Shown here in pieces: positions 18,761-27,149 of a stretch of 64,000 nt of DNA. This DNA is from Domibacillus aminovorans (GTDB lineage: Bacteria; Bacillota; Bacilli; Bacillales; Domibacillaceae), in assembly GCF_001643235.1 (NCBI RefSeq), contig NZ_LQWY01000007.1, positions 62,001 through 126,000 of the forward strand, given 5' to 3'. Made by a program: the position numbers and the translations under genes. The notes under the pieces are model-generated. The model was not told where the DNA came from and made no database searches. It saw nothing but the letters and a program-made list of their open reading frames with translations. Positions within the stretch are counted from its first letter, which is position 1. Each line of letters opens with the position of its first letter.

Positions 18761-19123
18761 ATGAGTAAAGATATTGAAAAGCATCTTCCTTTTATCGTAT
18801 TGATTTATGATAAGATTACGTTGAAAGGCGGTGCTGGGAGATTGATTTTTATCAGTTTTTTTGTCGCTCTCACTTGCATCATAGGGAGTGTTATTGGATT
18901 GACGTCAAACCCAGTTGGAAACGAGCGATTCATTTTGATCAGTTGGTTCAGTTTTGGCTTCATTTTATTTATTTATACGATTTACTGGTACAAGAAACGA
19001 CGCAAAAAAGGAAAAGATGATGATTACTCATATTGCGACTGTCCAACGCCGACTATAAGCAAGAAAACATTCGACTGCGACAACGATGGGGACTGTGACT
19101 GCGGTCCGGACTGTCCGTCATGA
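18761..19123 (+). CDS. Small two-span membrane protein with a Cys/Asp-rich tail
   Basis: No known family recognised. The 120-residue product has two hydrophobic segments (about residues 27-50 and 58-77), then a basic stretch KKRRKKGKDD and a C-terminal tail with six cysteines interleaved with aspartates, including FDCDNDGDCDCGPDCPS. The tail would be cytoplasmic by the positive-inside rule and looks like a metal site. No clear ribosome binding site precedes the ATG at 18761, so the start is uncertain. Its stop overlaps the next gene (ATGA), so the two are probably translated together. Confidence 0.6.
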   Translation: MSKDIEKHLPFIVLIYDKITLKGGAGRLIFISFFVALTCIIGSVIGLTSNPVGNERFILISWFSFGFILFIYTIYWYKKRRKKGKDDDYSYCDCPTPTISKKTFDCDNDGDCDCGPDCPS

Positions 19124-19476
19124 AGGAGTTTTTTACGCTGCAGTTCATGCCGTGCCACCGCCGCCCAGAACGGTCACTTATTGTGTGCGGCAGGCAGTTT
19201 CCAATCTGTTATAGATGTATGTTTTTATTAATCGGCTTATTTTTAGCTGTTCCGATGGCCTTCTTCCCACCAATTTTGTCTTTTATCCCGGCATTTTTAA
19301 TGGCGATCGCATTGAACATTCCGATGCTGCTGGATGGATTCACACAAAAACGGCAGTTTCGCACAAGCAATAATTTGCTCCGTGTTATTACCGGCTTTTC
19401 AGCAGGATTCGGGCTGGCGCAATTTGCAGTAAGTGCAGCGAATACAGGTGCAGAGCTGATTTTAAAATGGTTTTAA
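19120..19476 (+). CDS. DUF2085-family membrane protein
   Basis: A 118-residue protein starting with a cysteine-containing segment characteristic of DUF2085: CHRRPERSLIVCGRQFPICY with a following RC. Two or three membrane spans follow (IGLFLAVPMAFFPPILSFIP and the C-terminal part). The function of the family is unknown; the conserved CHR...CGRQFPICYRC motif suggests metal or cofactor binding at the membrane. The gene overlaps the preceding Cys-rich membrane protein by four bases, which suggests the two act together. Confidence 0.72.
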   Translation: MKEFFTLQFMPCHRRPERSLIVCGRQFPICYRCMFLLIGLFLAVPMAFFPPILSFIPAFLMAIALNIPMLLDGFTQKRQFRTSNNLLRVITGFSAGFGLAQFAVSAANTGAELILKWF

Positions 19477-19491
19477 ATAAGTATCATATCC

Positions 19492-19641
19492 ATGCAGAGC
19501 GATAAGTATGAAAAACTGGAGCTGCTGTTGAAAGAAGCGGCGCATCAATGTAAGATGAAGGATATCGTTTTTCAAGTAAACGATTCTCTGCCTGGTCTTA
19601 ATGTGAACCGGCAGACAAGCTTAATAAATGAGGGGGAGTAA
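19492..19641 (+). CDS. Possible 49-residue small protein between the DUF2085 gene and rlmCD
   Basis: An uninterrupted frame from ATG 19492 to TAA 19641 fills the gap between the DUF2085 gene and rlmCD almost exactly. The predicted peptide starts [20 protein letters not shown] and ends [10 protein letters not shown]. Its codons resemble those of neighbouring genes and its last codons contain the rlmCD ribosome binding site, as in a coupled operon. No good ribosome binding site precedes its ATG, so it may be a chance frame. No family recognised. Confidence 0.4.
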   Translation: MQSDKYEKLELLLKEAAHQCKMKDIVFQVNDSLPGLNVNRQTSLINEGE

Positions 19642-19643
19642 TT

Positions 19644-21020
19644 GTGGCAAAGATTCAAGCCCCGGTAAAAACAAAAGACGTGTTGTACGTCACGTTTACC
19701 GATTTAACGCATGAAGGAAAAGCAGTGGCGAAAATAGATGGCTACCCGCTGTTCGTTGAAGGTGCGTTGCCGGACGAAACCGGTGAAATTGAAGTGACGA
19801 AACTGAATAAAGGATATGGATTTGCGAAATTGCTCCGCCTTGATAAAACAGTGCCTGAACGCGTGAAGCCTCCATGTTCTGTATATGATGAGTGCGGCGG
19901 CTGCCAGCTTCAGCATATGACGTATGAAGGGCAGCTTAAGATGAAATATAACCAGGTGAGAAATGTGATGGACCGGATTGCAAAACTGCCGGACGTGCCA
20001 GTTCATCCAGTGCTTGGCATGGAAGGGCCATGGCGCTACCGGAACAAAGCACAGGTTCCAGTCGGCATGAACGGGGGCCGCATTGTCGCCGGTTTTTACA
20101 AAAAACGCAGCCACGAGATTATTGATATGACTGAATGTCTTATTCAGCATGAACAAAGTGATGAACTCATTCAAAAAGTGAAAGATGTGTGTGCAGCGAA
20201 CGGTGTCATGCCGTATAATGAACAGCAGCATAAAGGTGTGCTTCGGCATGTGATGGCGCGGATCGGCTACACAACAGGGGAAATGATGGTGGTGCTCGTC
20301 ACGCGTACAGCTGAACTGCCAAATAAAGATGCGGTCATTAAAGGCATCCGTGACGCGATTCCAGGTATTACATCTATTGTACAAAACGTTAATCCTGATA
20401 AAACGAATGTCATTTTTGGAAATCAAACGCGCACATTGTGGGGCGAAGATGTGATTTATGATCTAATCGGCGATGTGAAATTTGCCATTTCTGCCCGTTC
20501 GTTTTATCAGGTGAATCCGGTGCAGACAGAAGTACTCTACGGAAAAGCGCTTGAATTTGCAGAATTGACAGGTGATGAAATTGTCATTGACGCTTATTGC
20601 GGCATCGGTACGATTTCCCTTTTTCTCGCCAAAAAAGCAAAAGAAGTATATGGTGTCGAAATTGTGCCGCAAGCGATTGAAGATGCGAAGAAAAATGCAG
20701 CGTTAAATGGCATTACAAATGCGCAGTTTAAAGCAGGGAAAGCAGAAGAAGTGATCCCGGCCTGGCATAAACAAGGTATCCGGCCGGACGTCATTGTCGT
20801 CGATCCGCCGCGCAAAGGCTGCGACGATGCGTTACTGCAGACGATTTTGGAGATGAAACCAAAAAAAGTTGTTTATGTATCCTGTAACCCGGGAACACTT
20901 GCACGGGACTTGCGGGTACTCGAAGACGGTGGATATAAAACAAGAGAAGTGCAGCCGGTCGATATGTTTCCGCAGACGACGCATATTGAGGCGGTAGTGA
21001 AATTGGTTTTGAAGTTGTAG
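19644..21020 (+). CDS. rlmCD: 23S rRNA (uracil-C5)-methyltransferase RlmCD
   Basis: A 458-residue RumA/TrmA-family methyltransferase, the length of B. subtilis RlmCD (YefA). An N-terminal TRAM domain (about residues 8-65) is followed by the iron-sulfur cluster motif [14 protein letters not shown]. The SAM site is [19 protein letters not shown] and the catalytic cysteine lies in [15 protein letters not shown]. It makes 5-methyluridine at two positions of 23S rRNA (747 and 1939, E. coli numbering). The GTG start follows GAGGGGGAG. In B. subtilis the gene follows dgkB directly. Confidence 0.94.
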   Translation: MAKIQAPVKTKDVLYVTFTDLTHEGKAVAKIDGYPLFVEGALPDETGEIEVTKLNKGYGFAKLLRLDKTVPERVKPPCSVYDECGGCQLQHMTYEGQLKMKYNQVRNVMDRIAKLPDVPVHPVLGMEGPWRYRNKAQVPVGMNGGRIVAGFYKKRSHEIIDMTECLIQHEQSDELIQKVKDVCAANGVMPYNEQQHKGVLRHVMARIGYTTGEMMVVLVTRTAELPNKDAVIKGIRDAIPGITSIVQNVNPDKTNVIFGNQTRTLWGEDVIYDLIGDVKFAISARSFYQVNPVQTEVLYGKALEFAELTGDEIVIDAYCGIGTISLFLAKKAKEVYGVEIVPQAIEDAKKNAALNGITNAQFKAGKAEEVIPAWHKQGIRPDVIVVDPPRKGCDDALLQTILEMKPKKVVYVSCNPGTLARDLRVLEDGGYKTREVQPVDMFPQTTHIEAVVKLVLKL

Positions 21021-21583
21021 ATAACTAATAAAAACTCCCGAAACATAATAACAAGGAAAACTAATTTTCCACTCGATGGATTAACTTATTCGGGAAGGGA
21101 AAATTGAATCCTTTTCTTCCAAGTTCACAGAGGTACTGCTTACTAGCAGTGACCTCTCTTTGTCTTGCATAAAATATGGCAGGTTGAGTAGTTACGCTTA
21201 AACAAATAACAAAATGGTCTTTGCCTTAAGACTAATTTTGCTTTAAGTGACACTATCGAGTCACTCAAAAAAATTAATAATTATACATTGCGTTTGTTAT
21301 TTTTACTTCCATTATCACGTAAATATAATTAATTGTATCAAATTAAAACTTTATATGATGACGATTACGAATCAATGAAAACTTAGATTTGTCAAGCTGG
21401 AAATTAAGTTTTTTGTATTTATATAACTGTGTTTGTATGTGGTGATTGTTATAGGAACAAATTGTTGAATGTAAATAAAAAATGGATTTTTCCTTTATCT
21501 CATTAAATACATTTCATTATACGATTAGCAAAAAATTCTATATTCATAATAGTAAATGGATCTTTAGGGACGGTGAGTATTGA
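21021..21583. other. Long intergenic region before the puc operon
   Basis: 563 bases without a credible gene. The left part holds nested inverted repeats (CCCGAA...TTCGGG around GGAAAACTAATTTTCC, 21043-21096) and a terminator-like hairpin at 21129-21165. A second inverted repeat AGTGAC/GTCACT (21246-21265) has no T-run on the plus strand. The right part is very AT-rich and presumably carries the puc promoter, but no -35/-10 pair or known purine riboswitch was recognised. Confidence 0.45.
21129..21165 (+). terminator. Terminator-like hairpin downstream of rlmCD
   Basis: AGAGGT-A-CTGCT / AGCAG-TG-ACCTCT with a four-base loop, followed by CTTTGTCTT. It lies about 110 bases after rlmCD and is the best candidate for its terminator, although the T-tract is interrupted. 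Confidence 0.5.
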
Positions 21584-22630
21584 ATGGAAAGTATCCATCA
21601 AATATTAGATGTGATTCATTTATCATCCCAGAAAGACATTTTAGCCACTATTATTGATGTTCAAGGATCGGCTTATCGCAAGGAAGGGACTTCGATGTTA
21701 TTTAAAGAGGAAGGCACTCGAGTGGGCTTACTAAGTGCTGGCTGCATTGAAGATGATCTCGCAGAAAGAGTAAAGGATTTGTTCAATGATGGACTGTCGC
21801 AAACGATTGTTTTTGACATGAGAGCAGAAGATGACTTCTCGTGGGGACAGGGAGCGGGATGTAATGGTGTTCTTCGAGTCTTGCTTGAACCGATTGGTCA
21901 TCGTCTACGCTCACACCTTCATACCCTTGAAACATACCTTGAAGCCGGAAAGTCTGTAGTTATTATGAAAAAATTAACACATGATTATAGCGTCACGGAT
22001 TATATTTTTTTAACAGAAGACCATCAGCTATTTGGTGAGTGGCAAGGAAGTATTCCTGCTAGGATTAAATGCCTTTTGGATTCACGTTCCCCCATTGTAA
22101 AGAGCGGAATTATATACATGGAAGAACTTTCTGCTCCCGTTTATCTTCATCATTATCAACCAAAACCACGCTTAATTATTTTTGGAGCAGGTCAAGATGC
22201 GATCCCGCTCGTCCAATTTGCCTCTAAAGCTGGATTTTCTGTACTCGTTTCAGATTGGCGCCCTGCATTATGTAACAAAGACAATTTTCCAAGTGCAACG
22301 GAATGTATTGTCGACTTTCCTGTCGCTGCGATTAAACAAATTCACTTCCGTCCGGATGACCATGTCATCGTTTTGACGCATAACTTTAAGCGAGATCAAG
22401 AGCTGCTTCAATTATTAGCTAATGAAAAGTTAGGCTATTTAGGGGTCCTTGGCTCTCGGGCTCGGACCCTACGCTTGTTAAGTAATGGGGAAGATCTAGG
22501 TAACATTCGAACTCCTGTTGGATTGCCTATTGGTGCAGAAGGACCTGAAGAAATTGCCATCAGCATTGTGGCTGACTTAATTAGAGTAAAGAGGCTGCAA
22601 AAGAATTCCAAGATGGATGCTATGCGATGA
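21584..22630 (+). CDS. pucA: Xanthine dehydrogenase accessory protein, XdhC/CoxI family
   Basis: A 348-residue protein of the XdhC/CoxI family, which inserts or sulfurates the molybdenum cofactor of molybdenum hydroxylases. The N-terminal domain carries LSAGCIEDDLAERV and GQGAGCNGVLRVLLEP; the C-terminal Rossmann domain starts LIIFGAGQDAIPLVQFA and ends with YLGVLGSRART. It is the first gene of a five-gene block in the same order as B. subtilis pucABCDE, with a four-base overlap (ATGA) to pucB. Confidence 0.9.
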   Translation: MESIHQILDVIHLSSQKDILATIIDVQGSAYRKEGTSMLFKEEGTRVGLLSAGCIEDDLAERVKDLFNDGLSQTIVFDMRAEDDFSWGQGAGCNGVLRVLLEPIGHRLRSHLHTLETYLEAGKSVVIMKKLTHDYSVTDYIFLTEDHQLFGEWQGSIPARIKCLLDSRSPIVKSGIIYMEELSAPVYLHHYQPKPRLIIFGAGQDAIPLVQFASKAGFSVLVSDWRPALCNKDNFPSATECIVDFPVAAIKQIHFRPDDHVIVLTHNFKRDQELLQLLANEKLGYLGVLGSRARTLRLLSNGEDLGNIRTPVGLPIGAEGPEEIAISIVADLIRVKRLQKNSKMDAMR

Positions 22631-23277
22631 AGATGCAAGACTCAAAAATTGTTGGGATCTATCTAGCAGCAGGTAAAAGTAGTCGAATGGGCGAGAATAA
22701 GCTATTGCTTCCGTTAAAAAATACGACGCTTGGTAGTCTGGCTTTGAATACAGCTTTAACAACCAATCTTGACCATATAGTAGTCGTTACAAAAGAGGAA
22801 GATCCGTTAGATTGGTTGGATTATATCTTTTTTACTTCTTTGTTTGTCAAACGATGGACGCATGTTACGTGTGCTGAAGCAAAAGAGGGGCAGGCTTACT
22901 CACTTCGCCGTGGATTGCAAGAAGTGAATGCGATGAAAGCGGAGGCGGCGTTAGTCTTTTTGGCAGACCAACCATTTGTTACAGTCAGAATCATGAATAA
23001 TCTTATATCACGGTATCGAACTATTTTAAATGAAGGAAGAGAAAGAGATTTTGTCGCGGCTAGCTTTAAAGGAATTGTAAGACCACCGATTTTATTCTCT
23101 CGCAACATGTTCCCGACATTAGAGAAGTTAGAAGGGGACATGGGAGCTAGAAAGCTAATTCGAAAATCTTTTATAGGTAATGGTGACACCATTGAATATG
23201 AAGATGAAAGGGCTTTCTTCGACATTGATACACGAGAAGAGTATGAGCAAGTAAAGGAGGGAATCCCTTATAAGTGA
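22627..23277 (+). CDS. pucB: Molybdenum cofactor cytidylyltransferase-like protein
   Basis: A 216-residue nucleotidyltransferase of the MobA/MocA type. The nucleotide-binding loop is IYLAAGKSSRMGENKLLLPL near the N-terminus, and the metal site region is ALVFLADQPFVT. It probably makes the cytosine dinucleotide form of molybdopterin used by the xanthine dehydrogenase encoded downstream. It overlaps pucA and pucC by four bases each (ATGA and GTGA). Confidence 0.88.
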   Translation: MKMQDSKIVGIYLAAGKSSRMGENKLLLPLKNTTLGSLALNTALTTNLDHIVVVTKEEDPLDWLDYIFFTSLFVKRWTHVTCAEAKEGQAYSLRRGLQEVNAMKAEAALVFLADQPFVTVRIMNNLISRYRTILNEGRERDFVAASFKGIVRPPILFSRNMFPTLEKLEGDMGARKLIRKSFIGNGDTIEYEDERAFFDIDTREEYEQVKEGIPYK

Positions 23278-24170
23278 CCACTAAAAAGGAGAACTCATCA
23301 TTAGCATCGAGTGTGATCTGGACACCTACAACGATCCAAGAAGCATTGGCAAAGAAAAAGGAGTTTGGAGCTGACGCTTGCTTTATATCTGGAGGGACCC
23401 TTCTGCAACTACAGTGGGAAAATGGGAATAAAGTACCGAAAAATCTTATTAGCTTGCAACTTATTCAAAAGATGCAAGGGATTGAAGTAGAACGTGATCA
23501 TGATTGCAAAGTGCTATCGATAGGAGCACTCTCTACTTTAGCTACTTGTCAAAACCATTCTTTAGTGACGATGGAAAGGAAGCTATTGTCTGAAGTCGTA
23601 AAACATATAGCCGCACCGGCCGTACGTAACCAGGCAACGATTGGTGGGAATATAGCTGGTCGTAGTGGAGATGTTATTCCTGCTCTTCTCGTGATGGATG
23701 CAGAAATTAGTCTTTGTAATAAGGTTTCTAGTCTAAAGAAAAGTGTATGGAGTTGGTTAAAAGATAAAGAAGATCAACAGGATGATTTGCTAACACAGGT
23801 TCATCTTCCCATCAATGAACAGGAGAGAAATATGCATTATTTTTATAAAAAAATCGGACGTAGAGAGGCATTTACAGCTGCGATTGTTACGGTTGCTGGC
23901 TCTATGTCCTTGAATGAGTTAGGGGAATTGGACCATGTTAGGCTTGCAGTTGGAGGTGGAGATAATCTGCCGCACCGGCTTAAAGCTACGGAACGTTTAT
24001 TCAAAGGGGAGAAGTTATCAACAGTAACTTGGAAGGAAGTATATTCATCAATATTAAAAGAATTCTTACCAACCACAGATGCTTTTTTGTCTGCTGATTA
24101 TCGAAAAAAAGTAGCAGCACATATCATTATTTCAGAGCTTCAAGAACTAGTATTTCCATCGCTTAAATGA
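23274..24170 (+). CDS. pucC: Xanthine dehydrogenase FAD-binding subunit
   Basis: A 298-residue medium (FAD) subunit of the molybdenum hydroxylase family. FAD-binding blocks are FISGGTLLQLQW and AAPAVRNQATIGGNIAGRSG. It passes electrons from the iron-sulfur clusters to the acceptor. GTG start with AAGGAGGG upstream; the next gene starts within its last bases or shortly after, depending on the start chosen for pucD. Confidence 0.9.
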   Translation: MTTKKENSSLASSVIWTPTTIQEALAKKKEFGADACFISGGTLLQLQWENGNKVPKNLISLQLIQKMQGIEVERDHDCKVLSIGALSTLATCQNHSLVTMERKLLSEVVKHIAAPAVRNQATIGGNIAGRSGDVIPALLVMDAEISLCNKVSSLKKSVWSWLKDKEDQQDDLLTQVHLPINEQERNMHYFYKKIGRREAFTAAIVTVAGSMSLNELGELDHVRLAVGGGDNLPHRLKATERLFKGEKLSTVTWKEVYSSILKEFLPTTDAFLSADYRKKVAAHIIISELQELVFPSLK

Positions 24171-24184
24171 AGGGAGCCTGTGCT

Positions 24185-26458
24185 ATGAAGTTTAATATTT
24201 CGGAACGGGAAGGGCGTGTCCGGCCAGATGGAATGGCAAAAGTGACAGGTGACTTAAAGTATTTAACGGATTTGACGTTCCCAAACATGTTACATGGAAA
24301 AATATTAAGAAGCTCATATCCACACGCAAACATTGTTTCAATTAAAACAGAGCGAGCAGAGCAATTGCCTGGTGTAGCAGTAGTTATTACACATAAAGAT
24401 GTACCAGGGATGAATCGATTTGGGATTATTTTTCCAGATCAACCAGTATTTTGTGAAGATAAAGTGCGATATATGGGAGATGCCATTGCAGCTGTTGCAG
24501 CAGAATCGGAAGCCATTGCCTATGAGGCGCTAGCGTTAATTGAAGTCGTATATGAAGAGCTTCCAGTCATTGATGACCCAAAAAAAGCTTTAGCAAAAGA
24601 TGCACCGAAGCTACATCCAAGTGGAAATATTCTTCACCGTGCAACATTCAAAAATGGAGATGTAAGTAAAGCCTTTGATGATTGTTTTACTGTCGTAGAA
24701 GAAACGTACGAGTTACCAAGACAAATGCATGCCTATCTAGAAACTGAAGGAGGGGTAATTGTCCCAAAGGAGGATGGGAGTATTACTGTATATGCTGGAA
24801 CACAGCATGGATTTAAAGATCGCTTTCAGCTCGCTCGTATTCTGGCAAAACCAGAACATGAGATACGAATTATTTCCAGTCCGATGGGTGGATCCTTTGG
24901 TGGGAAGGATGAATTAAATATTCAACCGTATGGGGCCATACTTGCTTTAGTAACAGGACGTCCGGTAAAGGTTCATCATACTAGAAAAGAATCGGTTTGG
25001 GCCGGATTAAAAAGACATCCCATGAGAATTACCATGAAAACTGGTGCCAGTAAGACGGGGAAGATTGTTGCACATGAAGTACGGATTATCGCAGATACAG
25101 GTGCATATGCAACACTAGGTCCAGCCGTTTTAGATTTTGCAGTAGAGCATGCTTCAGGACCATATATCATTCCCAATATCGATATAGAAGGGCTATCTGT
25201 TTTTACGAATAATGGTGTTTCGGGAGAGTTTAGAGGATTTGGTGGAAATCAAATAACCTTTGCGCTTGAAGGACAAATCAATCGTCTAGCTGAAGCACTT
25301 GGGATAGATCCAATTGAACTAAGAAGGAAAAATATACGGAAGGCCACAGACAAAGGACCTTTAGGACAACGAATTGCACCTTCAAATGGGGCATTAGAAG
25401 TGCTCGAAAGTATAAATGCTTTATGTATGAAGCAAAAAGAAAAACAAAAACAAGAGCCTTGTTCAAAATGGAAGCGTAAGGGAACAGGAATGGCACTTGC
25501 TATGCACGGAGGTGGGCTTGGCTTTGGGCGTTTAGATAGCGCTGGTGGACGGCTAGCCTTAAATCATGAAGGAAAAATTGAAATTGCCTTTGGTTTTGAG
25601 GAATGCGGACAAGGATTATTAGCTGTTATTGAAAATATAGTCATTAAGGAAATTGGTTGTTCTCAAAATGATCTAAAAATCGTGATAGGCGATACGGCAC
25701 TCGTTCCTGTTTCAGGCTCATCTACAGCTTCTCGAGGTACGAGTATAGTATGGCAATCTGTGCAAAGAATGAAGGAACCTTTTACACAAAAGATTTGTAA
25801 AAGAGTATCACAACTTCTAAGTATTCCTGAAAACGAATTGATTCTTGGAGAAAACGGACTTTGGAGAGTGAACGGTAAGCACCCGTGTATGACCTATAAA
25901 CAACTGGCACAGGAAATGAAGGATGGAAGTCCTCTTGTTGTATATACGAATTTTCATTTTCCTACTACGCCTGATGCGGTGATTGGTGGTCATTATTTAT
26001 ATACCTTTGGGGGTGTAAAAGTAGAGGTTGAAGTGGATCTTCTCACTGGAAAAGTAAAGGTTACGGATCTAGATCATGTAATCGCTGCGGGCCCCGTTAT
26101 CAGTCCAAATGGGTATCGTGGTCAAATAGAAGGTGGAGGTGTCATGTCTTTAGGTTATACATTAATGGAAGAAGCCAAGATGGAAGGCGGCAGATATGTA
26201 ACGGAAAATTTTGATACCTACCTGATCCCGGGTATAGCTGATATTCCCTTTCATACGAATGTTCAAGCGATCGAAGCTTTATATAAAGATGACTCTCATG
26301 GCCCAAGAGGAGTTGGAGAAATTGGAACGATTGCGATCACTCCAGCCATTGTGAACGCCATTCACGATGCAATTGGCCATTGGGTCCAACATTTGCCGGT
26401 TTCATCTGAAGAAATTTTAGAGGCGATTGAAGTAAGGAGGATGCTTGAATGGACTTGA
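24185..26458 (+). CDS. pucD: Xanthine dehydrogenase molybdenum-binding subunit
   Basis: Large catalytic subunit, 757 residues, of the xanthine dehydrogenase. Family blocks include GKILRSSYPHANI, the molybdopterin-contact region GGSFGGKDELNIQPYGA, EFRGFGGNQITFALE and, near the C-terminus, the catalytic glutamate in PRGVGEIGTIAITPA. It hydroxylates hypoxanthine and xanthine to urate. The ATG at 24185 is preferred (GAAGGGAG 8 bases upstream) to one at 24167 that would overlap pucC. It overlaps pucE by 10 bases. Confidence 0.92.
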   Translation: MKFNISEREGRVRPDGMAKVTGDLKYLTDLTFPNMLHGKILRSSYPHANIVSIKTERAEQLPGVAVVITHKDVPGMNRFGIIFPDQPVFCEDKVRYMGDAIAAVAAESEAIAYEALALIEVVYEELPVIDDPKKALAKDAPKLHPSGNILHRATFKNGDVSKAFDDCFTVVEETYELPRQMHAYLETEGGVIVPKEDGSITVYAGTQHGFKDRFQLARILAKPEHEIRIISSPMGGSFGGKDELNIQPYGAILALVTGRPVKVHHTRKESVWAGLKRHPMRITMKTGASKTGKIVAHEVRIIADTGAYATLGPAVLDFAVEHASGPYIIPNIDIEGLSVFTNNGVSGEFRGFGGNQITFALEGQINRLAEALGIDPIELRRKNIRKATDKGPLGQRIAPSNGALEVLESINALCMKQKEKQKQEPCSKWKRKGTGMALAMHGGGLGFGRLDSAGGRLALNHEGKIEIAFGFEECGQGLLAVIENIVIKEIGCSQNDLKIVIGDTALVPVSGSSTASRGTSIVWQSVQRMKEPFTQKICKRVSQLLSIPENELILGENGLWRVNGKHPCMTYKQLAQEMKDGSPLVVYTNFHFPTTPDAVIGGHYLYTFGGVKVEVEVDLLTGKVKVTDLDHVIAAGPVISPNGYRGQIEGGGVMSLGYTLMEEAKMEGGRYVTENFDTYLIPGIADIPFHTNVQAIEALYKDDSHGPRGVGEIGTIAITPAIVNAIHDAIGHWVQHLPVSSEEILEAIEVRRMLEWT

Positions 26459-26955
26459 ATAAAGCAGATCATGTAGTTTCAAAGATGAAAGAGGAGTTCA
26501 CACTTTCTTTCCTTGTTAATGGACAAAAGCATGAATTGCCGGTTCAAGCTTCTGCTCGTCTTGTTGATATTTTACGAGAGAAAGTGCACTTAACAGGCAC
26601 AAAAGTTTCGTGTGGAATTGGTCGTTGTGGGGCATGTTCTGTTTTATTAGATGGACAGCTCGTCAATGCTTGCTTAGTAATGGCGTATCAAGTAAATGGG
26701 AAATCCGTCCTAACCATCGAGGGGTTAGGAACAGATGGCAATAGAAATATTCAAGAAGCCTTTTTGCACGAGGGTGGATTTCAATGTGGTTATTGTACAT
26801 CAGGAATGATTATGGCAGTAAAGGCACTTGTTGATGCGGTACCTAATCCGACAGAAGAAGATATTAAAGAGGCACTTTCAGGTAATCTTTGTCGTTGTAC
26901 AGGATATGGAGGAATTATTAGAGCTGTCCAACGTTTAGCTAATGGGAATGCATGA
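26449..26955 (+). CDS. pucE: Xanthine dehydrogenase 2Fe-2S subunit
   Basis: Small iron-sulfur subunit, 168 residues. It carries the two 2Fe-2S motifs of the family: an N-terminal plant-ferredoxin type, CGIGRCGACSVLLDG followed by VNAC, and a C-terminal CGYC...CRC cluster (FQCGYCTSGMIMAVKAL, LSGNLCRCTGYGGII). A short N-terminal extension precedes the ferredoxin fold. AAGGAGGA lies at proper spacing. It ends the pucABCDE block. Confidence 0.93.
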   Translation: MDLNKADHVVSKMKEEFTLSFLVNGQKHELPVQASARLVDILREKVHLTGTKVSCGIGRCGACSVLLDGQLVNACLVMAYQVNGKSVLTIEGLGTDGNRNIQEAFLHEGGFQCGYCTSGMIMAVKALVDAVPNPTEEDIKEALSGNLCRCTGYGGIIRAVQRLANGNA

Positions 26956-26998
26956 TATAAACACAGTCAAAAAAGATAAGTGATATGAGAGGCATATT

Positions 26999-27061
26999 TT
27001 GAGCGGATTAACTACACATATTTTAGAGTTAACACATGGAAAACCAGCCTCAATTTTGTGA
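26999..27061 (+). pseudogene. pucM: Truncated 5' end of a pucM-like 5-hydroxyisourate hydrolase
   Basis: A frame opening with TTG at 26999 encodes LSGLTTHILELTHGKPASIL and then hits TGA at 27059. This matches the conserved N-terminus of hydroxyisourate hydrolases (G-x-L-T-T-H-V-L-[D/N]-x-x-x-G-x-P-A). The roughly 95 further residues of the transthyretin-like domain are missing; the next gene starts 90 bases on. The enzyme acts after uricase in purine breakdown, so the location directly after pucE is logical. Judged by eye without alignment; the length of the match is short. Confidence 0.6.
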
Positions 27062-27149
27062 TCGGGAATGTGTCTGACATAGAGAAAAACAAGAAGAAGG
27101 AGTGATCAGATATAACGGGGTATTCATTATTCATAAGATAGGTGATCAG

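Noticed and set aside
19704-20426. A 240-codon minus-strand frame inside rlmCD
   Set aside because: Antisense shadow of a conserved gene, His/Phe-rich composition and no start signals.
21300-21583. Purine riboswitch before the puc operon
   Set aside because: The conserved three-way-junction sequence of purine aptamers was not found.
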